From NCBI GenBank assembly GCA_964521195.1, contig CAZFRE010000008.1, positions 1 through 64,000 on the forward strand: DNA of 64,000 bases. The letters are read 5' to 3'. Shown in pieces: positions 1 through 8,885 of this stretch (positions are counted from its first letter, which is position 1; each line of letters begins with the position of its first letter). A program made the position numbers and the translations under genes. Source of the stretch: CAWDNM01 sp964521195 (lineage in GTDB: Bacteria; Actinomycetota; Coriobacteriia; Anaerosomatales; JAAXUF01). The notes under the pieces were generated by a model, which was given only the letters and a program-made list of their open reading frames with translations, was not told where the DNA came from and did not search any database.

Positions 1-125
1 CCGCCGGGCCCGCGCGGGGGTGGCGGGGCCGCCGTCGAGCGCGCCCCGTGCCGCCCCGCACCCCGGCCTTGCTGGACTTATCCCGCCGCTGCCCACCACA
101 ATGGCATCGCGGGGGAGGGAGTCAC

Positions 126-1325
126 GTGGAGTCCGGGGTTTTCGCGCCGCTGCGCATCGCCGACTTCCGACGGCTGTGGTTGGGGCAGGTCGTCTCGGTG
201 GTCGGCGACAAGATCCACACGATCGCGATGGCGGTGATGGTGTATGCCGTCACCGGCTCGATGCTGCACATGGGCGTCATGCTCGGCGTGACGATCCTGC
301 CGGCGGCGCTGTTCGGCCTTCCCGCGGGCGTCTACATCGACCGATGGGACCGCCGCACCACCATGATGTTCGCCGACGTGGTCCGCGCGGCGCTGGTGCT
401 ACTCATTCCCGTCTCTGTCGCGGTGGGCATCTGGTGGGCGTACGTTGTCGCGTTCGCGGTCTCCACCGTGTCGCTGTTCTTCATCCCGGCCAAGCGCTCG
501 CTGATCCCCGACATCGTCGGCCCCAACCAGCTCATGGCCGCCAACTCGCTCGACAACGCCTCCGAGGCGATCGCCGAGATCGCCGGTCTTGCCCTCGGCG
601 CCGCGATCGTCTCGACGATCGGGTACTCCTGGGCGTTCACTGTCGACAGCCTCACCTTCCTCGTCTCGGCGGGCAGCATCTGGCTCATCCGCTACCGCAA
701 GCCCGTCGACCCCCTCTTCGCCGAGGAGCACGACTTCGTCGCCGAGACGTTCGAGGGCGTCCACGCTATCTGGATCAGCGACGTGCTGCGACCCCTCTCG
801 GCGGTGTACGTGGCAAGTGCGACGTTCGCGGCGGCCTCGATCGCGGTGTGCTACGCGCTCGCGCTCGAACGCTTCGGCGCGGGCGCGACAGGTATCGCGA
901 TGCTCGACGGCGCGAGTGCGGCGGGGATGCTCGCTGGGGCGGTCGTCATCGGGCGCGCCGGCCCGGGCAGGGCGGGCGCGAAATTCCTCGCGGGGATGGC
1001 GCTGTTCGGCTTCGTGTTCTCGATGGTGGCGCTCGCCACGACCATCTGGACGGCGATGGCGCTCATCGCCTTCGCCGGCATCGCGAACATGTTCTTCTTC
1101 ATCCCGGCGACGACGCTGTTTCAGACGCACGCCGCCGACGCGGTCCGAGGCCGAGTCATGGCCGCCAACACGACGGGCACGCGCATCGCGATGGTGCTCG
1201 GGATCATGGCGGCAGGCGCCGTGGCCGACAGCGTGCCGATCGACCTGGTGATACTCACGATCGGCGGGGCGGCGCTGCTGCTCTCCGGCGTCGGGTACCT
1301 GAGCGCGCCGCTGCGGCGGGCGTAG
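126..1325 (+). CDS. MFS family exporter
   Basis: Polytopic inner-membrane transporter of 399 residues with about twelve hydrophobic segments, resembling the EntS/MFS_3 group of proton-driven exporters. Seen: an N-terminal FRRLWLGQ stretch typical of this group, and a loop DRWDRRTTMMFADVVRA after the second helix, which matches the conserved MFS loop that follows helix 2. An upstream ATG at 48 is open, but the GTG at 126 is preceded by GGGGGAGGGA at 5-7 nt spacing, so I choose it. The gene converges with the efflux operon on the other strand, with only 4 nt between the stop codons. Substrate is unknown; a drug or siderophore is plausible from the family only. Confidence 0.85.
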   Translation: MESGVFAPLRIADFRRLWLGQVVSVVGDKIHTIAMAVMVYAVTGSMLHMGVMLGVTILPAALFGLPAGVYIDRWDRRTTMMFADVVRAALVLLIPVSVAVGIWWAYVVAFAVSTVSLFFIPAKRSLIPDIVGPNQLMAANSLDNASEAIAEIAGLALGAAIVSTIGYSWAFTVDSLTFLVSAGSIWLIRYRKPVDPLFAEEHDFVAETFEGVHAIWISDVLRPLSAVYVASATFAAASIAVCYALALERFGAGATGIAMLDGASAAGMLAGAVVIGRAGPGRAGAKFLAGMALFGFVFSMVALATTIWTAMALIAFAGIANMFFFIPATTLFQTHAADAVRGRVMAANTTGTRIAMVLGIMAAGAVADSVPIDLVILTIGGAALLLSGVGYLSAPLRRA

Positions 1326-1329
1326 CCTC

Positions 1330-2451
1330 CTACTCCCCCAACGTCCTCGAGAACCGCGCCACCGCCACCCCGAAGATCACCACGCTGAACGCCGCCATCG
1401 CCGCGAGCGGCACCCACAGGTCCGCTATGCTCGCACCCTTGAGGAAGCTCCCGCGCAGCACCACGAGCGCGTAGCGCAGCGGGATGAAGTACGTGAGCGG
1501 CAGGATCGGCGCCGGCATCGACTCGAGCGGGAACATGAAGCCGGCGAGGACCATCGTCGGGATCATCACGAACATCGTCATCTGTTGCGCCTGCTGCTGG
1601 GTCTTGGACACGAGCGAGATGAGCAGCCCCAACCCGATGGACGTGAACGTGAACAGCGCGAGCCCCAGCGCCACCGTCCCGAGCGCTCCGTTGAACGGCA
1701 CGCGGAACCAGAACCTTCCTATGAGAGCGACGAACGACATCTGCACCACGGCGATTCCCACGTACGGCGTCACCTTGCCGAGCAGGTACTCGCCGCGCGT
1801 GAGCGGCGTTACCATCATCTGCTCGAGCGTGCCGCGCGCCCGTTCGCGCACGACCGCCTGGCTCATGATCGACATCACCGAGATCAACAGGATCGTCGCG
1901 ATGAGCCCAGGAATCATCGCGTTCACGGCGCGCATCGACGGGTTGAAGACGACCCGCACCTCAGAGTCGAGGCTCGGGCCGTGGATGCGTGCCAGCTCGA
2001 GGGCGAGGCGTCGCTGGTTGTACTCGGCAATGACCTGTGAGGCGTAGCCGCTCGCGACCGACGCGGTGCGGCTGTCGGCGCCATCGACCACGATTCCGAC
2101 CTGCTGGGTGCGCCCCGCGAGCAGTCCGGCCTCCGTCCCCGCATCGATGACGATGGCGACCTGAGCGGTCGTCGAGTCGAGCAGCGGCTGCACGTTGGCC
2201 TCGCTCTCGGGCCGAGCGACGATTGTGAAGTAGTTGCTGCTCTCGAACGCCCGGATGAGCTCGCGCGACGTCGCGGTCCTGTCGTGGTCCACGATCGCCG
2301 TGGGCAGGTGCGTCACGTCGGCGCCCACTACGTAGCCGAACATGATGAGCTGCAGCACCGGCATGATGAAGACGATGCGGAGCAGCAGGGGGTCTCGCCG
2401 GAACTGGAGGAGCTCCTTCCACACGATGAGCCGGTAACGTCGCCAGTTCAT
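1330..2451 (-). CDS. ABC-2 type efflux permease (distal)
   Basis: Membrane subunit of an ABC exporter, 373 residues, of the ABC2_membrane_3 (YbhR/YhhJ-like) class. Seen: one helix near residues 20-43, a large extracytoplasmic domain of about 130 residues, then five or six C-terminal helices. The MVTPLTRGEYLLGK segment matches the conserved cytoplasmic element of the family. It starts 4 nt after the stop of a homologous permease and is last in the operon. The two permeases probably form a heterodimer driven by the two ATPases encoded upstream. No truncation is seen. Confidence 0.88.
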   Translation of the reverse strand: MNWRRYRLIVWKELLQFRRDPLLLRIVFIMPVLQLIMFGYVVGADVTHLPTAIVDHDRTATSRELIRAFESSNYFTIVARPESEANVQPLLDSTTAQVAIVIDAGTEAGLLAGRTQQVGIVVDGADSRTASVASGYASQVIAEYNQRRLALELARIHGPSLDSEVRVVFNPSMRAVNAMIPGLIATILLISVMSIMSQAVVRERARGTLEQMMVTPLTRGEYLLGKVTPYVGIAVVQMSFVALIGRFWFRVPFNGALGTVALGLALFTFTSIGLGLLISLVSKTQQQAQQMTMFVMIPTMVLAGFMFPLESMPAPILPLTYFIPLRYALVVLRGSFLKGASIADLWVPLAAMAAFSVVIFGVAVARFSRTLGE

Positions 2452-2455
2452 CGCG

Positions 2456-3592
2456 TCACGCTCGCTTCCGGTTGAGGGCGGTCGCGAGTGTGAGCGCCAC
2501 GGCAGCGTAGATGACGAGCGCGACCACCTGTGGCCACAGGATCGACCAGCCCGCGCCGCGCAGGAACACCCCCCGCGAGATCTCGACCATGTACCGACCC
2601 GGGAACGCGAACGAGACGATCTGCAGCACGATCGGTACGGAAGCCAGCCGGTAGGCCATGCCCGACAGCATGAATCCCGGCAGGAACGATATGAGCAATC
2701 CGACCATGTTCGCGCTCTCGATCGAGGGCGCCACCGCTGAGATCACAAGCCCGATCGACAGCGAGCACAACACGAACAGGAACATCGCCACCGCGAGCAG
2801 CAGCACGTCACCGCGCAACGGCACGTTGAACACCGCGATCGAAACCGCGGTGATCGCGACCGTGTCGACGAAGCCGAGGATCGCCCACGGGGCGACCTTG
2901 CCAAGAATCAGCTCGGAGCGGCGGATCGGCGAGACCATGATCTGCTCAAGCGTGCCGTTCTCGCGTTCCTTCACCAAGGTGACGGCGGTCTGCTGCACGG
3001 TGACGATCATGATGATGACCACCATGAGCCCCGGCACGAGGAAGTCGGCGCTGCTGCGCTCGGGGTTGTACCACGCCCGTACGCGGGGCTCGAGCGTGCC
3101 CATCTGCATGACGGCGCCGCGGTTCTCGGCCCACGCGGTCAGGATGCGTTTGCCGTAGAGGTTGTTGAGCGCGAGCGCGTACGTGCGCCCGAGTTCGGCG
3201 GAGTTGGGCTCGCTTCCGTCGATCAGCACGGTCGCCTCGGCGGGGCGGTTGTGGGCAAGCGCGGTCCCGAAGCCGTCCTTCACGACGATCGCCACGCGTG
3301 CGAGCCCGGTGTCGAAGGCGTCATCGAGTTCGGCCTCGCTGCCCACGGTCCCGACGAGTCGGAAGAAGCCGGTCTGGGTGGCCGCGGCGATGTAGTCGCG
3401 GCTCGCGGCGGTGTTGTCGGCGTCGAAGACGACCGTGGGGACGTTGCGTACGTCGAAGCCGATCGCGTACGCGAAGAGCAGCAGCTGCAGCAGCGGCATG
3501 ACGGCGACGGCGACGATCATCCGCCAGTCGCGTGCGATGTGCACGAACTCCTTGCGCGAGATAGCGCTTATGCGCTGCCAGGAACCGTGCAT
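2456..3592 (-). CDS. ABC-2 type efflux permease (proximal)
   Basis: 378-residue paralogue of the following permease, with the same plan: N-terminal helix, periplasm-type domain, C-terminal helix bundle. The IMVSPIRRSELILGK segment is equivalent to MVTPLTRGEYLLGK in its partner. Upstream in-frame starts exist (position 3691 and an ATG at 3610), but the ATG at 3592 has GGAG at 8 nt spacing and lies 1 nt after the TetR stop, so it is preferred. This implies translational coupling to the regulator. Pairing of two non-identical ABC-2 subunits is usual for YbhFSR-type exporters. Confidence 0.87.
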   Translation of the reverse strand: MHGSWQRISAISRKEFVHIARDWRMIVAVAVMPLLQLLLFAYAIGFDVRNVPTVVFDADNTAASRDYIAAATQTGFFRLVGTVGSEAELDDAFDTGLARVAIVVKDGFGTALAHNRPAEATVLIDGSEPNSAELGRTYALALNNLYGKRILTAWAENRGAVMQMGTLEPRVRAWYNPERSSADFLVPGLMVVIIMIVTVQQTAVTLVKERENGTLEQIMVSPIRRSELILGKVAPWAILGFVDTVAITAVSIAVFNVPLRGDVLLLAVAMFLFVLCSLSIGLVISAVAPSIESANMVGLLISFLPGFMLSGMAYRLASVPIVLQIVSFAFPGRYMVEISRGVFLRGAGWSILWPQVVALVIYAAVALTLATALNRKRA

Positions 3593-3593
3593 G

Positions 3594-4307
3594 CTACTCG
3601 CTCCGCCCATCGGTCCCGTCGACGGTAGCCGCGCGCCAGCCCATGAGGTCGAGCATCGTGTCGACGAGCATGCTGTCCTGTGGCGGCGCATCGAGAAGGA
3701 GCGAGGTCGTGAAGTATCCGGCGAACAAGCTCATGAACACCCGGATCTTGTTCTCGAGGTCCTCGGCGGAACGCTCGATGCCGAACGCCGCGTCGATCCG
3801 CGGGACCGTCGCACGCAACGTCTCGACCATGGGTACGCCGAGATGTTCGCGCAACAGCGCGAGGAAGCTCCTGTCGTGAGGCGCGACCCGGATCAGCACG
3901 CCAAGCACGTTGCCAGCGCCCGGCTGGAACGTCGTGTCGAAGCCGTCCAGCGGCTGCGCGGAGGCCGGGCCGCCAAGGCTCCTGCGCCGCATCTCGATCA
4001 TGGCGAGCAGCATCGGGACGATGTTCTCGCCGGAGAGGCCGGCGAGGGCCGCGCGCATCTCGCCGGAGATCCGGTCGCCTGCGGTCGAGACGATGTCGGT
4101 GAGGATGGCGCGTTTCCCCTCGTAGTGACGGTAGAGCGCCGGTTCGGTCACTCCCACGCGTCGCGCGATCTCGCGCATCGTTCCTGCCTCGTAGCCTTTC
4201 TCGCCGAACACCGCGAGCGCCGCGTCGAGGATCTCTCCTCGGCGGCCTTCTACGAAGTCCGAGAAGTAGCGGCCAGTCTCGGCGGGGGTGTTCGTACCTG
4301 CACCCAT
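3594..4307 (-). CDS. TetR family transcriptional regulator of the efflux operon
   Basis: 237 residues. Seen: N-terminal helix-turn-helix with the TetR hallmarks RRGEILDAALAVFGEKGYE, TMREIARRVGVTEPALYRHY and then KRAIL, followed by a variable ligand-binding domain. It sits inside the operon between the ATPases and the permeases; its ATG overlaps the stop of the upstream ATPase gene as TGATG, with GGGAGG just upstream. Regulators encoded within the efflux operon they control are common in this family, so autoregulation through the inverted repeat near 8534-8549 is likely but inferred. The inducer is unknown. Confidence 0.9.
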   Translation of the reverse strand: MGAGTNTPAETGRYFSDFVEGRRGEILDAALAVFGEKGYEAGTMREIARRVGVTEPALYRHYEGKRAILTDIVSTAGDRISGEMRAALAGLSGENIVPMLLAMIEMRRRSLGGPASAQPLDGFDTTFQPGAGNVLGVLIRVAPHDRSFLALLREHLGVPMVETLRATVPRIDAAFGIERSAEDLENKIRVFMSLFAGYFTTSLLLDAPPQDSMLVDTMLDLMGWRAATVDGTDGRSE

Positions 4308-5272
4308 CACGCCCGACCTCCCTGCACTCCAACGAGATGTACGAACGCGTCCTCGAGCGTCGGCTCCACCGGCTCGATGCCCAGCACCTCGAACCCTGCG
4401 GTGCGCAGGAACGCCGCGAGGTCGGCCTCCTCGGCGGTGTGCTCGCCGAGGTTGACGTTGACGAGCGCGCCTTGCATGTAGCCTTCGGCGACCAGCGGGT
4501 GCTCGAGGAGTCTCGCCAACGCGGCCTCGCCGTCGGCGACGTCGAGCTGCAGGATCGTGTCGGCACCCAGGCCGGCCTTGATCTCGTGCGGTGTCCCTTC
4601 GGCGATGATGCTGCCGCGGTAGATGAACGCGAGACGGTTGCAGTGCGTCGCCTCGTCCATGTAGTGCGTGGTGACGAAGAGGGTGACGCCGTCGCTCGCG
4701 AGGTCGTCGAGCAGCTCCCAGAACTGCCGGCGGGCGGTGGGGTCGACGCCGGACGTCGGTTCGTCGAGGAAGAGCAGCCGGGGCTCGTGGATGGTCGCGC
4801 AGCCCAGCGCGAGGCGCTGCTTCCAGCCAACCGAGAGGTTCGCGGTCAATTCGTCCTCTCGGCCGTGAAGGTCGGCCATCTTGAGGATGTAGGCACGGCG
4901 CTCCTCGAACTTCTCGGCGGTCAGCCCGTAGATGCCCGCGTAGAACTTGAGGTTCTCGGCGACGGTGAGGTCTTGGAACAGCGAGAACTTCTGTGACATG
5001 TAGCCGATGTTCTCGCGGACGCGCGCCGGCTCGCGCACGACGTCGTAGCCCATGACGGTGCCGGTGCCGCCGCTCGGTTCGGCGACGCCGCACAGCATCC
5101 GGATCGTCGTCGACTTGCCGGAACCGTTGGGCCCGAGGAACCCGAAGATCTCGCCGCGCTTCACCGAGAAGTCGATGCCGTCGACGGCCACGAAGTCGCC
5201 GAAGACCTTGCGCAGGCCTGTCACGACGATCGCGTCGGCCGCCGGTGCCAGGGGCGTCACGGGGCCGCTCAT
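4307..5272 (-). CDS. ABC transporter ATP-binding protein (efflux, subunit 2)
   Basis: 321-residue nucleotide-binding subunit. Seen: Walker A GPNGSGKST at residues 47-55, Q-loop region YMSQKFSLF, Walker B LLFLDEPTSGVDP and the switch histidine in FVTTHYMDEA. The signature motif is LSVGWKQ rather than the usual LSGGMKQ, so one composite ATP site of the pair may be weak, as known for heterodimeric ABC exporters and the second half of YbhF. The ATG overlaps the preceding ATPase stop by 4 nt (ATGA). The C-terminal 90 residues are the accessory domain typical of ABC-2 drug exporters. Confidence 0.9.
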   Translation of the reverse strand: MSGPVTPLAPAADAIVVTGLRKVFGDFVAVDGIDFSVKRGEIFGFLGPNGSGKSTTIRMLCGVAEPSGGTGTVMGYDVVREPARVRENIGYMSQKFSLFQDLTVAENLKFYAGIYGLTAEKFEERRAYILKMADLHGREDELTANLSVGWKQRLALGCATIHEPRLLFLDEPTSGVDPTARRQFWELLDDLASDGVTLFVTTHYMDEATHCNRLAFIYRGSIIAEGTPHEIKAGLGADTILQLDVADGEAALARLLEHPLVAEGYMQGALVNVNLGEHTAEEADLAAFLRTAGFEVLGIEPVEPTLEDAFVHLVGVQGGRA

Positions 5273-6324
5273 TCGGCGACCCCCAGGATGGTCGAGTCGG
5301 TGGCGTCACGCAGTTCGCCCGCGCCGGGGATGAGCGTCGCGAACGCCATCTCGAGGTCGGTCGCGACCGCCCGGCACCGGCTCGCCGGGAACCCGGCGGT
5401 GGCGAGCACGTCCGACAGCGCACCTTCGCAGGTGGGTGCGTCCTTCTCGACGCGGACACGGAGGTGCTCGCCGGAGACCTCGACACCGAGCACGTATGGC
5501 AGCGCCGCCAGAACCGGTGCCGCCGCGCGGTAGTCGTCGACGGCGACCTCGATGACGCGGCCGGGCACCCGGCGCTTCATCCCTGCGGGCGTATCGCGCA
5601 GGATGATGCGGCCCGCCGTCATGAACGCGATCTCGTTGCAGCGGTCGGCCTCGTCCATGTACGGCGTGGCGACGAAGACCGTTATCCCGGAGCGGTGCAG
5701 GTCGCTGATGATGCGCCAGAACTCGCGGCGCGAGACGGGGTCGACACCGGTGGTCGGCTCGTCGAGGAAGAGCAGGTCCGGCTCGCTGATGAGCGTCGCT
5801 GCGAGCGCGAGCTTCTGCTTCATGCCTCCCGAGAGGAACTGCGCCTGCCGCGTCGTGAACTCCGTGAGGCCCGAGAACTCGAGGAGCCTCGCGCTGCGCT
5901 CGGCCATCTCGGCACGGGGTACCCCGCGGAGCTGCGCGAAGAAGCGCAGGTTCTCGGCGACGGTGAGGTCGCCGTAGAGCGAGAACTGCTGGGACATGTA
6001 GCCGATGCGCGGCTTGACGTCGTGCGGCTCGGACACCACGGAACGGCCGAAGACAGAGACGTCACCCGCGGTGGGCACGAGCACCGTCGCCATCATGCGG
6101 ATGAGCGTCGACTTGCCGGCGCCGTCAGGCCCCACGAGCCCGAAGACCGAGCCCGCCGGCACCGAGAGCGTGACATCGTCCACGGCGCACACCGAGCCGA
6201 ACTCGCGGCTCACGCCACGGACGTCGATCGCGAGCTCCGCGGAGGGCGCTGCAGCGTGGGCCGCCGCCGACGTGGCCGCCTGCGCGGACGGAATCGCCTC
6301 AGCCATGGGGAGGGCGTCGGTCAC
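5269..6324 (-). CDS. ABC transporter ATP-binding protein (efflux, subunit 1)
   Basis: 351 residues starting at a GTG that overlaps the stop of the upstream adaptor gene (GTGA); the ATG at 6306 lacks a ribosome site. Seen: an Ala-rich N-terminal tail of about 30 residues, Walker A GPDGAGKST, canonical signature LSGGMKQKLAL and Walker B LLFLDEPTTGVDP. The switch region reads VATPYMDEA, with Pro-Tyr in place of the usual His-Tyr. This ATPase keeps the signature but lacks the H-loop histidine, while its partner keeps the histidine but has a changed signature. That complementary degeneracy suggests an obligate heterodimer. Confidence 0.9.
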   Translation of the reverse strand: MTDALPMAEAIPSAQAATSAAAHAAAPSAELAIDVRGVSREFGSVCAVDDVTLSVPAGSVFGLVGPDGAGKSTLIRMMATVLVPTAGDVSVFGRSVVSEPHDVKPRIGYMSQQFSLYGDLTVAENLRFFAQLRGVPRAEMAERSARLLEFSGLTEFTTRQAQFLSGGMKQKLALAATLISEPDLLFLDEPTTGVDPVSRREFWRIISDLHRSGITVFVATPYMDEADRCNEIAFMTAGRIILRDTPAGMKRRVPGRVIEVAVDDYRAAAPVLAALPYVLGVEVSGEHLRVRVEKDAPTCEGALSDVLATAGFPASRCRAVATDLEMAFATLIPGAGELRDATDSTILGVAE

Positions 6325-7100
6325 CGGAGCACCACATCGGCCGGCATGCCGGGCTTGAGGGCGGAGTCGGCGTCGGTGACGCGCAGCTTCACCTGGTAGA
6401 CGAGCTTGACCCGCTGGTCCTTGGTCTCGATCGAGGCCGGCGTGAACTCGGCCTGCGGCGAGATGTAGGTGACCTCGACGGCGTAGTCCTTGGTCGAGTC
6501 CGTCGAAAGCGTGCCCTTCTGGCCCACCTTCACCTCGCCGATGCGGTTCTCGGGGACGTAGATCGTCACGTACAGGTTCGCGACGTCGCTCACGATCGCG
6601 AGCGTGTTGCCCGGCACGGCGTTCTCGCCGGCTCGCACGGCCAGGTTCGACAGCACGCCGGCGGTCGGCGCCGCGATGGTCGCGTAGCCCAGCTGCACGC
6701 GCGCCATCTTCTCGGCGACCTTGGCCTGCTCCCACTGCGCCTTGGCTGCGGCGCGGTCGGCTTTGGTGGAGGCGTCGTCCTTCCTGACGTTGTCGTAGTT
6801 GGCGCGCGCAGCTGTCACGCCGGACCTCGCCTGCGCGACGTTGAGCTTCAAGAGCGAGTCATCGAGCCTGTACAGCACGTCGCCCTGGCTCACCGGCACG
6901 CCCTCCTGCGCGGGTGCCGAGACCACGCGGCCGCTCGCCTGCGGCGTGATCGCGATCTGGTCGGCTTCGATGGTGCCGCTGCCGCCCAGATCGCTCGCGG
7001 TGGCCACCGTGCCCTGCGGGCCGTAGGTGGTCCACGCCCACCAGCCCACTCCCGCGAGCACCGCGATCACGAGCACGATCGGGAGAATGCGCTTCCTCAT
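6321..7100 (-). CDS. HlyD family periplasmic/membrane adaptor
   Basis: 259-residue membrane fusion protein. Seen: one N-terminal helix (residues 5-23), a lipoyl-like half (ASGRVVSAPAQEGVPVSQGDVLYRLD), a helical hairpin rich in Ala, Lys and Gln, a second lipoyl half (YATIAAPTAGVLSNLAVRAGE) and a beta-barrel ending in PGMPADVVLR. This is the YbhG/HlyD plan. In tripartite systems such proteins bridge the inner-membrane pump to the outside. It is second in the operon and is coupled to the first ATPase by a GTGA overlap. Confidence 0.88.
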   Translation of the reverse strand: MRKRILPIVLVIAVLAGVGWWAWTTYGPQGTVATASDLGGSGTIEADQIAITPQASGRVVSAPAQEGVPVSQGDVLYRLDDSLLKLNVAQARSGVTAARANYDNVRKDDASTKADRAAAKAQWEQAKVAEKMARVQLGYATIAAPTAGVLSNLAVRAGENAVPGNTLAIVSDVANLYVTIYVPENRIGEVKVGQKGTLSTDSTKDYAVEVTYISPQAEFTPASIETKDQRVKLVYQVKLRVTDADSALKPGMPADVVLR

Positions 7101-7148
7101 GTCCTCAACGCTCCTGTTCTGCCTGCTGTCCGTCGTGATGCTGTGCGC

Positions 7149-8468
7149 CTACGGGGCACCGTTCGTGTGGATCGAGAGATCGACGGGCGTGCCCGCCGGG
7201 GCCGTCTCGCCCTCGTCGAGTAGTACGGTTACCTTCACCGCGCGCGTCATGTGCACGATCTGCGTGGGGAAGCTGGTGGGCGGAAACACGTACGCCGAGC
7301 CGATCTCGCTCACGGTGCCGTGCAGCGCCTCGCCCTGCGCCGAGTCGTACGTGATGTCGACGTCCGAGCCGACGCCGACCGTCGCGACCTGCTCGGCGGT
7401 GAGGTAGGTGTCGATGCGCTGCGGCGCGGTGTCGGCGATGCGCACGAGCGGTGCCCCCACCATCGCGACGGTGCCCGCGCGGCGCGCGAATGTGACGACG
7501 CCGTCGAGCGGCGAGTGCACGAGCGCCTGCGTCCGGCGCGCCTTGGCGATATCGACGCCGATCGCCGAGCCGTCCGCCACGATGCCGAGTACATCCTTGG
7601 CGTTCCTCAGCTGCGTCTTCGCATCAGCGAGCTTCGCTTCCGCGGACACGATCTGCGCTGACGCCGCCGGCAACTGCGCCAGCCCCGAGTCCACCTTCGC
7701 GATGTTGGCGTCGATCGTCTTGAGGCCCTTGGCGATGGCCGCGAGACCGGGGTCGATGGCTGCGAGCAGCTTCGTGAGGTCGGCGATCTGCTTCGTGATC
7801 GCGGCAGGCACCTGGCCTGGCGGGAACTGCGCCGCCTGCGCCTTCAGCGCCGCAAGCGCCGCCTCGAGTTGCGGGCGCCGCGCTTTCGCCTCGAGCAGCT
7901 TCGCGCGCTGTGCGAGCAGTTGCTTGCGCGCCCTGGGCAGCGCCGCCTTGGCCTTGAGCAGGCTCGCCTTCGCGGTCGCGATCCTGGCGCGCGCGGTTGT
8001 GAGCTTGCTGCTCGCGTCGTCGAGGTCGTCGATGTTGTTCGCCATCACCGCGACGTCTCGGCGAGCTTTGCGCTGTGCGGTCCGGGCCTGCTCGACGCCC
8101 AGGTCCAGCATCGTCGTGTCGAACGCCGCGAGAAGCTGCCCCGCCTCGACGGTGTCGCCCTCGGTCACGGTGACCGTGGCCAGCGTGCCCGCGACGACCG
8201 GCAGCCCGTTTCGCGTGGGAGTGCTGTTCGAGGCGCGCTTCTTCGGGCTCATCGCGGCGCCGGCAGGCTGCGGGATGCCTACCGTGTAGTCGGGCGTGGG
8301 GTAGGTGAGGGCGGGTGCGGTGACGGTGCGGATGCCGGGGCGGACGTTGCCCGCGACGACGAGGCGGCCCGAAGGCGTAGCGTTGCTCGTGTACGTCCAC
8401 AACAGCCCGGCGCCGACGGCGACCACGAGAACGACGAGAATGGCGGCGTTGCGCGACGACGGGCTCAT
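7149..8468 (-). CDS. HlyD-like adaptor with long coiled coil, first gene of efflux operon
   Basis: 439 residues from an ATG with AGGA at 7 nt; the longer reading frame reaching 8525 has no ribosome site. Seen: N-terminal helix (residues 7-25), split lipoyl-type segments (LATVTVTEGDTVEAGQLL and ALVHSPLDGVVTFARRAGT) and between them about 170 residues of Ala/Lys/Leu-rich heptads, much longer than in the neighbouring adaptor. A C-terminal barrel ends in PAGTPVDLSIH. It is the promoter-proximal gene of the operon. Two adaptors of different coiled-coil length in one operon is unusual; they could form mixed rings or serve alternative partners. Confidence 0.85.
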   Translation of the reverse strand: MSPSSRNAAILVVLVVAVGAGLLWTYTSNATPSGRLVVAGNVRPGIRTVTAPALTYPTPDYTVGIPQPAGAAMSPKKRASNSTPTRNGLPVVAGTLATVTVTEGDTVEAGQLLAAFDTTMLDLGVEQARTAQRKARRDVAVMANNIDDLDDASSKLTTARARIATAKASLLKAKAALPRARKQLLAQRAKLLEAKARRPQLEAALAALKAQAAQFPPGQVPAAITKQIADLTKLLAAIDPGLAAIAKGLKTIDANIAKVDSGLAQLPAASAQIVSAEAKLADAKTQLRNAKDVLGIVADGSAIGVDIAKARRTQALVHSPLDGVVTFARRAGTVAMVGAPLVRIADTAPQRIDTYLTAEQVATVGVGSDVDITYDSAQGEALHGTVSEIGSAYVFPPTSFPTQIVHMTRAVKVTVLLDEGETAPAGTPVDLSIHTNGAP

Positions 8469-8533
8469 CGGCAGGTCCTGTGTGGGGCGATGCGATTGCG
8501 GAGCTGGTGCACGAGCGACTCCCACCGACCGTA

Positions 8534-8576
8534 GTTATCGCTCACTAACCTACTCCCACATGGCGGGAACTGTAAA
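8534..8576 (-). promoter_or_regulatory. Promoter and candidate TetR operator of the efflux operon
   Basis: On the minus strand TTTACA (complement 8571-8576) and TAGGTT (complement 8547-8552) are separated by 18 nt, a fair -35/-10 pair. A 16-bp element at 8534-8549, with GTTA and TAAC ends, overlaps the -10 and has the size and layout of TetR-family operators. The first operon gene starts 66 nt downstream. Operator assignment is inferred from position and partial symmetry. Confidence 0.5.
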
Positions 8577-8599
8577 GGGGCCAGATCCAGGTCGGTGAG

Positions 8600-8609
8600 G
8601 AGTATACTC
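8600..8609. promoter_or_regulatory. Perfect palindrome before mazE-like gene
   Basis: GAGTATACTC is a perfect 10-bp palindrome 33 nt before the antitoxin start. AbrB/MazE antitoxins usually autorepress by binding palindromes at their own promoter, so it is a candidate operator; TATACT inside it could also serve as the -10 box. No convincing -35 is seen. Confidence 0.35.
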
Positions 8610-8642
8610 ATTGTAGATACGCACGCGCATCCGGAGGTCGCC

Positions 8643-8885
8643 GTGAAGAGCAAGGTCCAGCGCTGGGGCAACAGCCTCGCCGTCAGAATCCCCAAAGCCT
8701 TCGCCGAGGAGGTCGGCCTCAGCGCCGACTCGTCCATCGAGGTGCGCCTCATTGAAGGCGGGCTGCTCGTCGAGCCCTGCGAGCCGTACGCCCCGTCACT
8801 CGCCGACATGCTCGAAGGCGTGACGGACGAGAATCGGCACGCCGAGGTCGATCTCGGACCGGCCCAGGGCGGGGAGTCGTGGTAG
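8643..8885 (+). CDS. MazE/AbrB-type antitoxin
   Basis: 80 residues. Seen: a swapped-hairpin AbrB domain beginning VKSKVQRWGNSLAVRIPKAF, nearly the textbook MazE start, followed by an acidic C-terminal tail expected to wrap the toxin. The GTG at 8643 follows GGAGG at 5 nt; the upstream GTG at 8595 would add 16 unrelated residues. The stop overlaps the toxin start by 7 nt, so the two are translationally coupled. The family role is to neutralise MazF and autorepress the operon. Confidence 0.88.
   Translation: MKSKVQRWGNSLAVRIPKAFAEEVGLSADSSIEVRLIEGGLLVEPCEPYAPSLADMLEGVTDENRHAEVDLGPAQGGESW

Noticed and set aside
20..1474. 484-codon plus-strand frame over the MFS gene
   Set aside because: Arg-rich out-of-frame shadow; the 126-1325 frame has helices and a ribosome site.
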